From SAR116 cluster bacterium AG-447-A06 (GTDB taxonomy: Bacteria > Pseudomonadota > Alphaproteobacteria > Puniceispirillales > Puniceispirillaceae), in the NCBI GenBank assembly GCA_003212345.1, contig QCPZ01000001.1, positions 156,501 through 220,500 on the forward strand: DNA of 64,000 nt. Direction: 5' to 3'. Each line of letters starts with the position of its first letter. The stretch's first letter is position 1. The notes beneath the pieces are model-generated. The model was not told the DNA's origin, did not search any database, and worked only from the letters and a program-made list of their open reading frames with translations. Of this stretch, positions 19,004-29,173 are shown piece after piece. Both the position numbers and the translations under genes were made by a program.

Positions 19004-20590
19004 ATGAACTCAATTTCGCCAAAAAATTTGAAGCCGATGCTCACGGCGGACGCAGAAATTGCGTTTCTCGACGTGCGCGAGCACGGGCAATACGGCGAAG
19101 GACACCCATTCTTTTCTGTACATGTCGGTTACAGCACCATTGAAGTCGAGGTGCCGCTTCTTGTGCCAAGAAAAGATGTGACTGTTGTCGTGATGGACGA
19201 CGGCGATGGCATTAGTAAGAGAGCCGCGCATGCACTAAACAGACTTGGGTATAGTGATGTCATGGTTCTAGAAGGAGGCGCGCCCGGTTGGGCTGCGGCC
19301 GGATACACACTATTCAAGGGCGTCAATGTTCCGTCAAAGACGTTTGGTGAACTGGTAGAACATCAGTGCTTGACCCCGTCACTCTCCGCAGAAGAGTTAA
19401 AGCTTAGGTTGGAGCGAAATGAGCCTACGATAGTGTTGGATGGACGCCCAAAAGATGAATATTTTAAGATGTCAATTCCATCAGCACGATCCTGCCCCAA
19501 CGCAGAATTAGCATATCGAATTCCCACTCTCGCAATAGATCCAGAAACGACATTAGTCATTAATTGTGCAGGGCGCACCCGTTCAATCATAGGTGCTGAA
19601 ACATTACGCCAATGTGGGTTTTCAAATCCAATTCTAGCGCTTCGTAACGGGACACAGGGGTGGGCCTTGAGCGGTTTTAATTTAGACCATGAAATACACT
19701 CAGATCCTCTGCCGACAGTCGATCCTGAAGCCCGTGCTCAAGCAGTTAGAACCGCCAATAATCTGATTAAGAGATTAGCACTACCACAAATTTCTTCAGA
19801 ATTGCTCCGGACATGGGAGAAAGAATCCAAGCGAACGACTTACATTTTCGATGTGCGAACGGAAGAGGAATTCTCTATTGGTCATTGGCCAGACGCCCGC
19901 CACGCCCCGGGGGGACAATTAGTGCAAGCAACAGATCAGTATTTGGCTGTTCGCAACGCCCGAATTGTTTTATGTGATGATACAGGATTGCGCGCCGCTA
20001 CAACAGCCATGTGGCTCCGCAGCATGGGCCATGATGTCACCATCCTTGAAGAAGACGTGTCTCAGACAATTACATCAAAAGTCAAGCGCACAGTTGCTAA
20101 TGTCGTCATCGATGCGACATTGGTTTCTCCTGAGGGTGCGTTTGAAAGAGTTGCTGCCGGAGCAATTTTATTCGATGCTTCCCGTAGTCAAAATTATCGC
20201 CGCGGGCATGCACGCGGATCAATCTGGATAACCCGGTCACAAGTAACAAGCTTGGATTGCCGCCCCAAAGATACAATCATTGTTACCGGTCAGGAAAAAT
20301 CACTGATCCTTGGTGTTGTGCGCGATTTCTTAGAACTAGGGTTTACCGATATATTTTGGTTTGAGGGTTCGCCTGAGGTTTGGAGCGGGGCTGGGTTTGA
20401 AATCGAACAAACACCGGACTGTCCAACAGATCAGGAGTGCATAGATTTTCTTTTCTTTGTTCATGATCGCCATGACGGCAATATGGATGCGGCCCGGCGC
20501 TACCTTGAATGGGAAACCGGTTTGTTGGCTCAACTAGACGATCAAGAACGTGGCATTTTAAAGCCGCCGCAGTCAAATTCGACCCTGTAG
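19004..20590 (+). CDS. Multidomain rhodanese-like protein (four rhodanese modules)
   Basis: Repeated rhodanese units: AFLDVREHGQYGEGH; IVLDGRPKDEYFKMS/INCAGRTRSI; YIFDVRTEEEFSIGHWPDA; ILFDASRSQNYRRGHARGS. Confidence 0.85.
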   Translation: MNSISPKNLKPMLTADAEIAFLDVREHGQYGEGHPFFSVHVGYSTIEVEVPLLVPRKDVTVVVMDDGDGISKRAAHALNRLGYSDVMVLEGGAPGWAAAGYTLFKGVNVPSKTFGELVEHQCLTPSLSAEELKLRLERNEPTIVLDGRPKDEYFKMSIPSARSCPNAELAYRIPTLAIDPETTLVINCAGRTRSIIGAETLRQCGFSNPILALRNGTQGWALSGFNLDHEIHSDPLPTVDPEARAQAVRTANNLIKRLALPQISSELLRTWEKESKRTTYIFDVRTEEEFSIGHWPDARHAPGGQLVQATDQYLAVRNARIVLCDDTGLRAATTAMWLRSMGHDVTILEEDVSQTITSKVKRTVANVVIDATLVSPEGAFERVAAGAILFDASRSQNYRRGHARGSIWITRSQVTSLDCRPKDTIIVTGQEKSLILGVVRDFLELGFTDIFWFEGSPEVWSGAGFEIEQTPDCPTDQECIDFLFFVHDRHDGNMDAARRYLEWETGLLAQLDDQERGILKPPQSNSTL

Positions 20591-20736
20591 AACAGAAATT
20601 TCAGAGTTTTGACAAATACAAAAAGAACCTATACCAAGAATGGGGACAGTTGATAAAAGCCCCAAAAATCAGGGTATCCAATAGTGAATATCACCCGCTG
20701 AAAAATCAGCATTTTTACATATGGAAGGAGACTTCA

Positions 20737-21750
20737 ATGAAATCGAAAAAAACACTTCTTGCTGCAGCTCTCGGAGCGGCGTTCTTAACTGCTGGTTCCC
20801 CAGTATTGGCGCAAGATATGACGTTTTTCCGCATCGCATCAGGCAGTGCGGGTGGAACTTATTACCCTATGGCTGGACTTTTGGCTCAAGTGATTTCGAA
20901 CCCACCAGGCGCACGAACATGTGCCAAAGGCGGTAACTGTGGCATGGAAGGTTTAGTCGCCATTGCGCAATCAGCGCATGGTTCCGTGGCTAATGTTAAT
21001 TCAATCAAATCAGACCAGGTTGAGTCGGGATTCGCGCAGTCAGACGTCACTTACTGGGCCTATACAGGCACTGGTCCGTTCAAAGGAAAAGAGCCGATAA
21101 AAAAGCTTTGCGTACTTGCCAGCTTGTATCCAGAACATGTTCACGTAATTGCTGGTAAAGGCCGGAATATCAAGTCCGTAGGTGATCTAAAGGGTAAGAG
21201 TGTTGCTATGGGGCTTCCGGGATCGGGAGCATTGGTTGGCGCACGTCTTGTCGTTGATGCCTATGGTCTAGATGAGAAGAAGGATTTTAAGGCTGAGTAT
21301 GTAAAATCAAAAACTGGTGCCGACATGATCCGAGACAATCACCTAGACGCCTTCATTACTGTCACTGGTTACCCGAATGCTTCAATCGTAGAGATGGCCT
21401 CGACCCAAGGTGCTGAAGTCGTGACAGTAGCTGGTGCAGCGCGCGATGCACTTATCAAAAAAGCGCCGTTCTACTCCAAGGCGGTAATTCCAGGTGGTAC
21501 ATACAAAGGTAACGATAGTGATGTTGAGACAGTTGCAGTAGGTGCACTGTGGGTGTCACGCAACAACATTCCTGAAGATGTACAATACGGTGTGGTGAAG
21601 GGGCTTTTTGGCAATAAGAAAGCTGCCAAGGTCCTTGCAAATGGCCATGCCAAAGGAAAATCTATGACCCTAGAAACAGCTTTTGATGGTGTGCCAATCC
21701 CACTTTGTAAGGGTGCAGAGCGATTCTACAAGGAAGTTGGCGCAAGATAA
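20737..21750 (+). CDS. TAXI-family TRAP transporter solute-binding protein
   Basis: Signal peptide MKSKKTLLAAALGAAFLTAGSPVLA then FFRIASGSAGGTYYPMAGLLAQVIS; start chosen at ATG 20737 after aaggag. Confidence 0.93.
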   Translation: MKSKKTLLAAALGAAFLTAGSPVLAQDMTFFRIASGSAGGTYYPMAGLLAQVISNPPGARTCAKGGNCGMEGLVAIAQSAHGSVANVNSIKSDQVESGFAQSDVTYWAYTGTGPFKGKEPIKKLCVLASLYPEHVHVIAGKGRNIKSVGDLKGKSVAMGLPGSGALVGARLVVDAYGLDEKKDFKAEYVKSKTGADMIRDNHLDAFITVTGYPNASIVEMASTQGAEVVTVAGAARDALIKKAPFYSKAVIPGGTYKGNDSDVETVAVGALWVSRNNIPEDVQYGVVKGLFGNKKAAKVLANGHAKGKSMTLETAFDGVPIPLCKGAERFYKEVGAR

Positions 21751-21770
21751 TCACTAAATAAACAAACATG

Positions 21771-21799
21771 CTGGAGACGTAAAAGCGTCTCCAGTTTTT
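21771..21799 (+). terminator. Rho-independent-type hairpin between TAXI SBP and permease
   Basis: CTGGAGACG-taaaag-CGTCTCCAG followed by TTTTT. Confidence 0.85.
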
Positions 21800-21852
21800 A
21801 ATTTACAATTTTTTAATTATGATTATGTGTGCCACAAGGAAGGCGATCGGTT

Positions 21853-24507
21853 ATGGCAGATTCTGCTATTGATTATAAAAAAGCCGAGGAGCTTGAAGAA
21901 CGTTACGATCCGGAAATGCAATTTCGCAGCACTTACGCCTTAGCTAAGTGGATGGTCGTAGGTTTGCTGTTTTTACTTTCATTATTTCATTATTACACTG
22001 CCGGTTTTGGGGTGTTGACGCACCACTGGCATGTTGGCTTTCACCTGGCGTTTGTGCTGGGGCTGATTTATCTAGTGTACACGCCGCATCGTGGCGTTGA
22101 TGGTATTGGCCAAATCGCGCCAACCGCAGGGCTTTCAATTCGTTGGCCGGATCTCGTCAAAATTGGGGTTCCAACGCTTTTTGTATACGGTATGATGGGC
22201 ACCTTTCCAGCAATAGTGCTCTTCAGCTACTTTATTTTCGTAGTACATTTCTCACGTCGTTTTTGCGCGTCGCATGACATCCCTGAAAGAGCTACCACTG
22301 ATCATGTGCTTGTCGCCATGCTAGCATTGTTTGCCTTACATATGGCCGGTGTTGTCACTGGTCTTATCGACGAAAATCTGTGGGGTAAAAACGGTGCGCC
22401 GCCTGCAATACGGGTTGGTGCGGCGGTGATGATGTTGGCTATGGCCATCGAAGCGCGGCGGCGTATGGCCGTTGTAACCATTATTTTCCTGGCCGTCGGT
22501 TACTACTTCGGTGGCGGCATCGGTGATTTCACCTGGGGGATCGATAACAACGGCCTTAAACTGATCACGGCGGTCAGCTTTTTATCACTTCTAATTTCGG
22601 TGGAGCCGTTAATCCGCGGAGTTGTCTACCGAACAAGCGCTGAGGCCAAAGCCCACGATGCGTCACGCCATGGTGGTGTTCCTTTTTATGATTGGTTTTT
22701 GTTTGTGCTGATCGGCATTTCGTCCTTATACGTGGCTGTGACATACGAGGGAATGGGAGATATCCTATTTGAGCTCAACTTCCGGATTGGTGATCCACAC
22801 TTCATTGATATCATGATGGGTACAGCACTGGTGCTAATTGTTGTTGAAGCGGCAAGACGAACCTCGGGAATATCATTGCCAATTATCACCAACTTGTTCG
22901 TCATGTACGCGCTATTTGGCATTTATTTTCAATACCCATTGGTTAATCCAGGTACAAGTTGGCCAGCACTAATGGACCACCTGTATTTGAAAGGAGAGGG
23001 GATAAACGGTCGCCCCGTTTTCGTGGTCGCTACATATGTATTCCATTTTGTTCTGTTTGGCATGGTTGCGATCCGGGTTGGATTGGGACAGCTTTTCATC
23101 GATATTGCGCATTGTGTAGCGGGTCGTTTTGCGGGGGGGCCGGCGAAGGTTAGTGTTCTGGCATCGGGTATGATGGGTATGATTTCCGGGTCTTCAATTG
23201 CAAATACTGTGATGACTGGTTCACTGACCATCCCGACCATGAAGCGTATTGGTTACAAACCGCATTTTGCTGGCGCAGTGGAGGCTGCCGCATCAACTGG
23301 TGGGCAGATTACACCACCAATTATGGGTTCAGCCGCGTTCTTGATGGTTGAATTCCTGGAAATCCCCCTTAAGAACGTCATTCTGGCGGCAATCATTCCG
23401 GCAACCATGCATTTCCTCGGTGTCTTGACTATGGTCCATTTTGAGGCCAAGCGGCTTGGGCTTCGTGGTCTTCGAGATGAAGAAATTCCGAAGCTTAGGC
23501 AAGCGCTTTCCCGGCGTTGGCTGACCATCATCCCGTTTCTGAGCATAATTTATATGATTTTCTCCGGATCCACACCCTACTGGGCGGCATTCTGGGCAAT
23601 CAGTGCTGCCCTGGTAATGGGCTTTGCCAAGTCATTTGTTGGGTGGGTCGCGCGCACCCAATTGAACATAAATGAAGAGAAAGTAACAAAATATATTGGG
23701 TGCGATGCTATCAACTTACGCGGTTTCATTGACGCTTTTCAAATGGGTGGTAAATATGCGCTTTCGGTGGGAGCGGCCGCCGCAACCGTCGGAATCATTA
23801 TTGGTGTGCTGACTGTCACGGGTACACCGTTTAATATTGCAGCCATGGTCAATGCCTTCGCATTAGACTTTGGTACCTTGTTGAGTGCAGTCGACCCGAC
23901 CGGCCTGCTTACAGTGCAATCTGCGACTTTATTCATGACATTGGTGCTGGTTGCTGTTTCTTGTATTGTAATGGGGGCAGGACTACCAACCACGGCGACC
24001 TATCTCGTTTTGGCTACCATGGCAACGCCGGCACTGGCCGTGCTCGGTGTTGACGCTATGCAAACGCACTTTTTTGTTTTTTATTATGGCGTGTTGGCAG
24101 ATATTACGCCACCAGTGGCGCTAGCGGCGTACGCTGGCGCCACAATCGCGCAGGCGAATCTGATGCAGACCGGAAATACTGCTTTCAGGCTTGGTGCGGC
24201 TAAAGCTCTCGTGCCGTTCGTGTTCATGTATGCGCCGTCAATGCTGCTGGTATTGGATGGTTTCACTTGGGAAGAGTTCTTCATCGCCACTGGCGGTTGC
24301 GCTTTGGGCGTTATTATGTTGGGTGCGGCGCTTACCGGCTATTTTGTTGCAGAAATGCGGTCATGGCATCGCTGGCTACTTGGATTGGCGTCAATCCTGG
24401 TCGTTGCACCCGGCATGGAATCAGGCGCGATCGGCATGGTTTTAGCGCTGCCAGTAATTTTGTTACAATTAAGAGCTTGGCAGCGCAACCGGTCGATATT
24501 GACATAG
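21853..24507 (+). CDS. TRAP transporter fused 4TM/12TM permease
   Basis: Long polytopic protein with DctM-type motifs GMMGMISGSSIANTVMTGSLTIPTMKRIGYKPHFAGAVEAAASTGGQITPPIMGSAAFLM and MGAGLPTTATYLVLA. Confidence 0.95.
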   Translation: MADSAIDYKKAEELEERYDPEMQFRSTYALAKWMVVGLLFLLSLFHYYTAGFGVLTHHWHVGFHLAFVLGLIYLVYTPHRGVDGIGQIAPTAGLSIRWPDLVKIGVPTLFVYGMMGTFPAIVLFSYFIFVVHFSRRFCASHDIPERATTDHVLVAMLALFALHMAGVVTGLIDENLWGKNGAPPAIRVGAAVMMLAMAIEARRRMAVVTIIFLAVGYYFGGGIGDFTWGIDNNGLKLITAVSFLSLLISVEPLIRGVVYRTSAEAKAHDASRHGGVPFYDWFLFVLIGISSLYVAVTYEGMGDILFELNFRIGDPHFIDIMMGTALVLIVVEAARRTSGISLPIITNLFVMYALFGIYFQYPLVNPGTSWPALMDHLYLKGEGINGRPVFVVATYVFHFVLFGMVAIRVGLGQLFIDIAHCVAGRFAGGPAKVSVLASGMMGMISGSSIANTVMTGSLTIPTMKRIGYKPHFAGAVEAAASTGGQITPPIMGSAAFLMVEFLEIPLKNVILAAIIPATMHFLGVLTMVHFEAKRLGLRGLRDEEIPKLRQALSRRWLTIIPFLSIIYMIFSGSTPYWAAFWAISAALVMGFAKSFVGWVARTQLNINEEKVTKYIGCDAINLRGFIDAFQMGGKYALSVGAAAATVGIIIGVLTVTGTPFNIAAMVNAFALDFGTLLSAVDPTGLLTVQSATLFMTLVLVAVSCIVMGAGLPTTATYLVLATMATPALAVLGVDAMQTHFFVFYYGVLADITPPVALAAYAGATIAQANLMQTGNTAFRLGAAKALVPFVFMYAPSMLLVLDGFTWEEFFIATGGCALGVIMLGAALTGYFVAEMRSWHRWLLGLASILVVAPGMESGAIGMVLALPVILLQLRAWQRNRSILT

Positions 24508-24553
24508 AAACATTGGCTGTCCGCTCCCAAATTGCACTTTGGAGTCAATTGGC

Positions 24554-25798
24554 ATGGCATATCTTGACCGACAGCGCGCCTCAAAACTAATGGCCCAAGC
24601 GCATCTAGAGGGTTTAATTTTCTTCTCACCAGAGAACTTCCTATACGCGACCGGTGTCTCATCTGGTGTGGCAACGATGTGGCGCAAAGCTGGGGCTGTC
24701 GCTGTTTTTGTGCCTGCTGATCCAAATACCGCAGAAACCGCTGTTGTTAGCGATTTGTTTGTTCAAAGCTTCAAGGATTCGAGTCACATAAAAGACGTTC
24801 GGGAAAGCCCAATTTGGGTAGAAAGCAACAATCTTGATGGATACGATCCAATTGAAGACCCACAAGTATTAATTCGTTCATTAAAGCAAAATGCAGAACG
24901 CAACGTGGCGTTTACTCGTCCGACTACATTTGACCCGAGAATCTGCTTTAAGCATTTGGCCGACGCAATCAGTGAGTCCGGACTTAATAAAGCAAATATA
25001 GGTTTTGAGGCATCAGCAGTCTCTATAAGAGAGTTCTCTGAGCTGAAAACAAACCTTAGTAATGTGAATTTGATTGATGGGACTGATGTCATTGACAGAC
25101 TTAAAATGGTCAAATCTGCTGCCGAGGTAAAAAATTTGCGGTTAGCTGTAGAAATTGCAGAAAGTGGCCTTTGCGCAGTGCGAGAAGCAATCAGTCCCGA
25201 AATAACGAGAGATGCACTTGCCGCTGTATGGACTAATGCGATCAATCGGCACCCCAAATCAAACAACTTGTCTGGAGCATGGGAGTATATTTCTGTTGGC
25301 CCCAACCCCTGGGTTGGTGGGCGACCTGCAAAATCTGGTGATTTAATCAAGGTTGATGTTGGGTGCCGAGTCAATGGATATACATCTGACAGTGCAAGAA
25401 CGTTTGTTCTTGGACAACCTAACAAATTGCAAGAACAAATTTTTGAAGCACTGTTGACAGGTTTTAATGCTGGGACAAAGATGCTCAGCCCGGGTGTGCC
25501 TCTGTCGGAGGTTCATCATGTGACCCAGAATGCAATCCGTAATGCTGGGTTCCCGCATTACACACGTGGACATTTTGGGCATGGTTTAGGAGCTGGCTTG
25601 GGCAGCGAAGAGTGGCCTTTTATTGCCGCTGATGCCACATCAGGTTTTGAGCCAGGAATGGTCGTCGCATTTGAATGCCCTTGGTATATCAATGGAGTCG
25701 GCGGCCTGATCATTGAAAATCAAGTCCTAATTACAGAATCTGGCCACGAAATGATGAACGCCCTACCATTGGGCCTTGTCAGTGTAGCGGTTAGCTGA
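24554..25798 (+). CDS. M24-family metallopeptidase (Xaa-Pro peptidase/creatinase-like)
   Basis: LIKVDVGCRVNGYTSDSARTFVLG; YTRGHFGHGLGAGLGSEEWPFI; FECPWYINGVGGLIIENQVLIT. Confidence 0.9.
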   Translation: MAYLDRQRASKLMAQAHLEGLIFFSPENFLYATGVSSGVATMWRKAGAVAVFVPADPNTAETAVVSDLFVQSFKDSSHIKDVRESPIWVESNNLDGYDPIEDPQVLIRSLKQNAERNVAFTRPTTFDPRICFKHLADAISESGLNKANIGFEASAVSIREFSELKTNLSNVNLIDGTDVIDRLKMVKSAAEVKNLRLAVEIAESGLCAVREAISPEITRDALAAVWTNAINRHPKSNNLSGAWEYISVGPNPWVGGRPAKSGDLIKVDVGCRVNGYTSDSARTFVLGQPNKLQEQIFEALLTGFNAGTKMLSPGVPLSEVHHVTQNAIRNAGFPHYTRGHFGHGLGAGLGSEEWPFIAADATSGFEPGMVVAFECPWYINGVGGLIIENQVLITESGHEMMNALPLGLVSVAVS

Positions 25799-25803
25799 AT
25801 ATG

Positions 25804-27099
25804 TTACATGATTGCCTCTGGCAGAAATAACGCTATTTCCGGTGCCATTGTCAAAACCACTATTCCAACCAAAAGAATTAACCAGTATGGCAGCGCCGCC
25901 GACGCAACCTCGCCGAGCGTCACCTTCTCTTTCGTAACAGAAACAAGCACAGAAAGATTTAAACCTACTGGCGGTGTAACCTGGCCAATCTCAATTAAAA
26001 TTGTTATGATTACTCCCAGCCAAATTACATCATAACCAATACCAACGAGCAGGGGTACAACGATTGGCAAAGTCATAATCATCAATGATAAACCATCAAA
26101 AAAACAACCTAAAACGAGGTAAATTAGTACCACCAAGGCAAGTACAGTAATGGCCCCAAAATCTGCATTGCGAACAATCTCCAAAATTGATTGGGGAACA
26201 CCAAGAAGACTAACCGATTGTGCTAGAACCGTGGCGCCGATGACCACAAACGCAATTGATCCATACAGTAAAATCCCTGCAAATAAACTCTCTTTAAGTT
26301 TTTTTAAAGTTAATGAGCCCCATAATTTACCAACTAATACCGTAGCGATAACGCCTACACCAGCCGCCTCTGTTGGGGTGGCTATCCCAAAAACAATGCT
26401 TCCCATGATAGCAAAAATAAGCGTGAAAAAAGGCCACAATGATAATAGCTTTAGAACAACAATAGTTACATTTGTGGAGGTGACTACTTTTGGCACAAAC
26501 GCTGTATTTGACCTGCATCGAAAAAATATATATCCCATAAACATGATAGCGAAAAGCAGCCCTGGAAGAAGGCCAGCCAAGAAAAGTCGGCCGATTGAAG
26601 TTTCGGTTAAGGCACCATAAATCAATAGTGAAAGACTTGGTGGAATCAACAGTCCAAGTGTGCCGCCTCCAGCAAGCGAACCAACCACCATTTTACTATC
26701 ATAACCGCGACTCGTCATTTCCGGGTAAGCCACTGATCCAACTGCAGCTGCCGTCGATAAGCTGGACCCACTCACTGCCCCAAATAATGTACAAACAGTA
26801 ATATTTGTGTGCAGAAGACCACCCGGAACGCGTTCAAAAACCGGCGACAAAGCTATATAAATTTTTTCACTTATTCCGCTACGCAACATAATTTCACCCA
26901 ATATTATAAACAGGGGAATTGCGCTCAATGTAAAAGAGTTCAAAACATTCCAGACTGCGTCAATAGCAACAAAAGTTGCGCCATTGGCTATGAATTCCAA
27001 AATCAAGAAACCAGTCAACCCAAGTGCTGCGCCAAGCGCCATTCCAGAACTTGCTAGAGTTAACAAGCTCCCTATCAAGGTGCCCCAAAATGTTCCCAT
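25804..27099 (-). CDS. TRAP transporter large permease (DctM)
   Basis: AVSGSSLSTAAAVGSVAYPEMTSRGYDSKMVVGSLAGGGTLGLLIPPSLSLLIYG; GCFFDGLSLMIMTLPIVVPLL. Confidence 0.95.
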   Translation of the reverse strand: MGTFWGTLIGSLLTLASSGMALGAALGLTGFLILEFIANGATFVAIDAVWNVLNSFTLSAIPLFIILGEIMLRSGISEKIYIALSPVFERVPGGLLHTNITVCTLFGAVSGSSLSTAAAVGSVAYPEMTSRGYDSKMVVGSLAGGGTLGLLIPPSLSLLIYGALTETSIGRLFLAGLLPGLLFAIMFMGYIFFRCRSNTAFVPKVVTSTNVTIVVLKLLSLWPFFTLIFAIMGSIVFGIATPTEAAGVGVIATVLVGKLWGSLTLKKLKESLFAGILLYGSIAFVVIGATVLAQSVSLLGVPQSILEIVRNADFGAITVLALVVLIYLVLGCFFDGLSLMIMTLPIVVPLLVGIGYDVIWLGVIITILIEIGQVTPPVGLNLSVLVSVTKEKVTLGEVASAALPYWLILLVGIVVLTMAPEIALFLPEAIM

Positions 27100-27590
27100 C
27101 AGGCTGCCGTTTTATAAACAGAAAAGCCGCGCAAGAAAAAGGCAAGCCCTGTTAATAGGAATGATAATGGCATCAACACCATCCATGGATACATCAAAAT
27201 TCGTCCTACCTCAGTCTTTATCTTGCGATCGATAGCAAACTCAACCCATGGCAGGCATAAAAGGAAAAACCACGTGCAAAATACCAGCCCTAGGACTCCG
27301 GCTAGAATGTTAAAAAGTCGTTTTTGGGGTTCTGGCAAGTACGTTAAAACCATCAGTACGCGCACATGCTTCGACCTCAATGTTACCAGCGGAAGAACAA
27401 GAGAAAACGCTGCTGTCATTAGAAGGCCTACAAGTTCCTCGGTATACCGGAGCGGAGCATATGCGAGGTAACGCATGCCAACACTTGCACCGATCAATCC
27501 AATAATTGAGACTCCACAGGCTGTTCCCGCAACAGCTAGAGTGAGGAAAAGTGACTCAAGCCACTTTTCACACTTTTTTATCCCCAACAT
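27099..27590 (-). CDS. TRAP transporter small permease (DctQ)
   Basis: YTEELVGLLMTAAFSLVLPLVTLRSKHVRVLMV; adjacent to DctM. Confidence 0.9.
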   Translation of the reverse strand: MLGIKKCEKWLESLFLTLAVAGTACGVSIIGLIGASVGMRYLAYAPLRYTEELVGLLMTAAFSLVLPLVTLRSKHVRVLMVLTYLPEPQKRLFNILAGVLGLVFCTWFFLLCLPWVEFAIDRKIKTEVGRILMYPWMVLMPLSFLLTGLAFFLRGFSVYKTAA

Positions 27591-27621
27591 TTTTTTCTCT
27601 TTGGCTCTTTGTTAGCCAAGT

Positions 27622-28632
27622 TCATCTCCCAAGGACTTTTAAAATCCGCTGACGATACTCAGGCGCTTTACCACCAGCTTCATTTGCCATTTTTTGCCAA
27701 GTTTCTGATGCTGCATTCAAAAATGCCAAGCGGTCCTGTTCCGAGAAAGCATCTAAAAATTCGATTCCTTGTGCAGTTAATTTAGCTCTAGCAGCCTGCT
27801 CTTTTTCTTCTGCCTTAGAGTATTCATTTGTGCGTGCCCAGACATTTGCTGCTGCTGTACTTATGGATGCACGCTCCTTATCCGAAAGAGTGTTCCATGC
27901 ACTTTCAGAAGCGCCTAATACGTATGGCACACCGGCAACAGGGTATAAGTAAGAAGCGTATTTTGTAACTTCTTGGAGTGAAATAGTGTGAGCAAACAAA
28001 GCTGGATAAACAGCACAATCAACCACACCAGTCTGAAGTGCCACATATAGATCATTTTGGCCAACGATCTGAGCTGAAACCCCTAACTTTGTGAAGGTTT
28101 CTACTTGATCGTTACTCCATACGCGAAGTTTTCTTGTTCTCAAATCATCAAGAGTCCGAACTGGCTTTTCACGACAAAAAATCGAAGCTTTAAGTATTGG
28201 CAGCGCCATAAAACCTGTGGGGACAATTTTCCACTCTGCCAGAACCTCTTTGTATATTTTTTGGATTTCCGGGAGCGCTGTTATAAGCTCTTTTGGACTA
28301 CCAACGGAACCCTGAATCATCACTGCGTTCAACGCGGGAACGTCACGACCTAAATAGTTCGCCCAAACCAAGCCCATTTCCGCAGCTCCACGCGGCAACC
28401 ACCGCGCTACATCATTGTCTTTCAAGTTTAATGAGCCACCATGAAAGACCTTTATGTTGAGACTCCCATCCGACAAATCAGAAACTTCTGCTGCGAACTT
28501 TTCAAGCTGTTTAGACTCACCTCTTCCTTCAGGCAAACCATTGTTAAATTTCCAATTTGCTGCATGTGCCGTTCCAATCGACAAGCAAACACCACATGCA
28601 ATTGGCAGTAAAAGACTTAAAAATTTACGCAT
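27622..28632 (-). CDS. TRAP transporter periplasmic solute-binding protein (DctP family)
   Basis: Signal peptide; [47 protein letters not shown]. Confidence 0.93.
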   Translation of the reverse strand: MRKFLSLLLPIACGVCLSIGTAHAANWKFNNGLPEGRGESKQLEKFAAEVSDLSDGSLNIKVFHGGSLNLKDNDVARWLPRGAAEMGLVWANYLGRDVPALNAVMIQGSVGSPKELITALPEIQKIYKEVLAEWKIVPTGFMALPILKASIFCREKPVRTLDDLRTRKLRVWSNDQVETFTKLGVSAQIVGQNDLYVALQTGVVDCAVYPALFAHTISLQEVTKYASYLYPVAGVPYVLGASESAWNTLSDKERASISTAAANVWARTNEYSKAEEKEQAARAKLTAQGIEFLDAFSEQDRLAFLNAASETWQKMANEAGGKAPEYRQRILKVLGR

Positions 28633-28793
28633 AACATTTTCCTCCTAATTCCTCTGTTCCCCCAGTTTAGCATAGCCACAAGCATGCAGGTTGATTTAAA
28701 AAATAAACTTGTCTCAATATAAACAAAACTAACAACGTGTTGCATTTTTGAGAAAAATTAAACTACCATATTTTTCTTAAGGGAAAAATATCG

Positions 28794-28997
28794 ATGCTGA
28801 ACAAAAGATTCCTAGATCATCCAAGACGAGTCAATGAAACATACTTCCAACACGGACGATTTGCCCTCAGCTTTGCTTCGAAGCTGATTTTGGCGTCCAG
28901 GGCAGCAATAGTTCATGCTTTTGTGCCATCACTATTTGAGAGAACTGAAAGAATAATATTCGCACAACTGCATCAAAAAAGATACAATCGAGACTAG
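28794..28997 (+). CDS. Small DUF6356-like protein
   Basis: 67 aa: FLDHPRRVNETYFQHGRFALSFASKLILASRAAIVHAFVPSLFERT; matches the HPxSVxETYxxHxxFAxxF...HAxxPxLF pattern. Confidence 0.75.
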   Translation: MLNKRFLDHPRRVNETYFQHGRFALSFASKLILASRAAIVHAFVPSLFERTERIIFAQLHQKRYNRD

Positions 28998-29173
28998 TTT
29001 TATTTTTTGTTAAACCAAGGTACCGTTCGGTTTAGAAAAGCCTATTGCCCCGGTCATGACAATTTCACTCCCTATAAACAAGGGTCAATGCGACATTGGT
29101 CAGTGGTCCCCGCCAGTTGAGTGTTGATAGAGATAGGTTCGATATTGATCACAAAAACATCGCAGGTAAAAGA

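Noticed and set aside
20697-20716. GCTGA-aaaa-TCAGC-ATTTTT hairpin before the TAXI SBP
   Set aside because: Only a 5-bp stem, AT-rich; too weak to call a terminator.
22686-24725. Minus-strand ORFs over the TRAP fused permease and M24 peptidase start
   Set aside because: Antisense to strongly supported genes with no domain signature.
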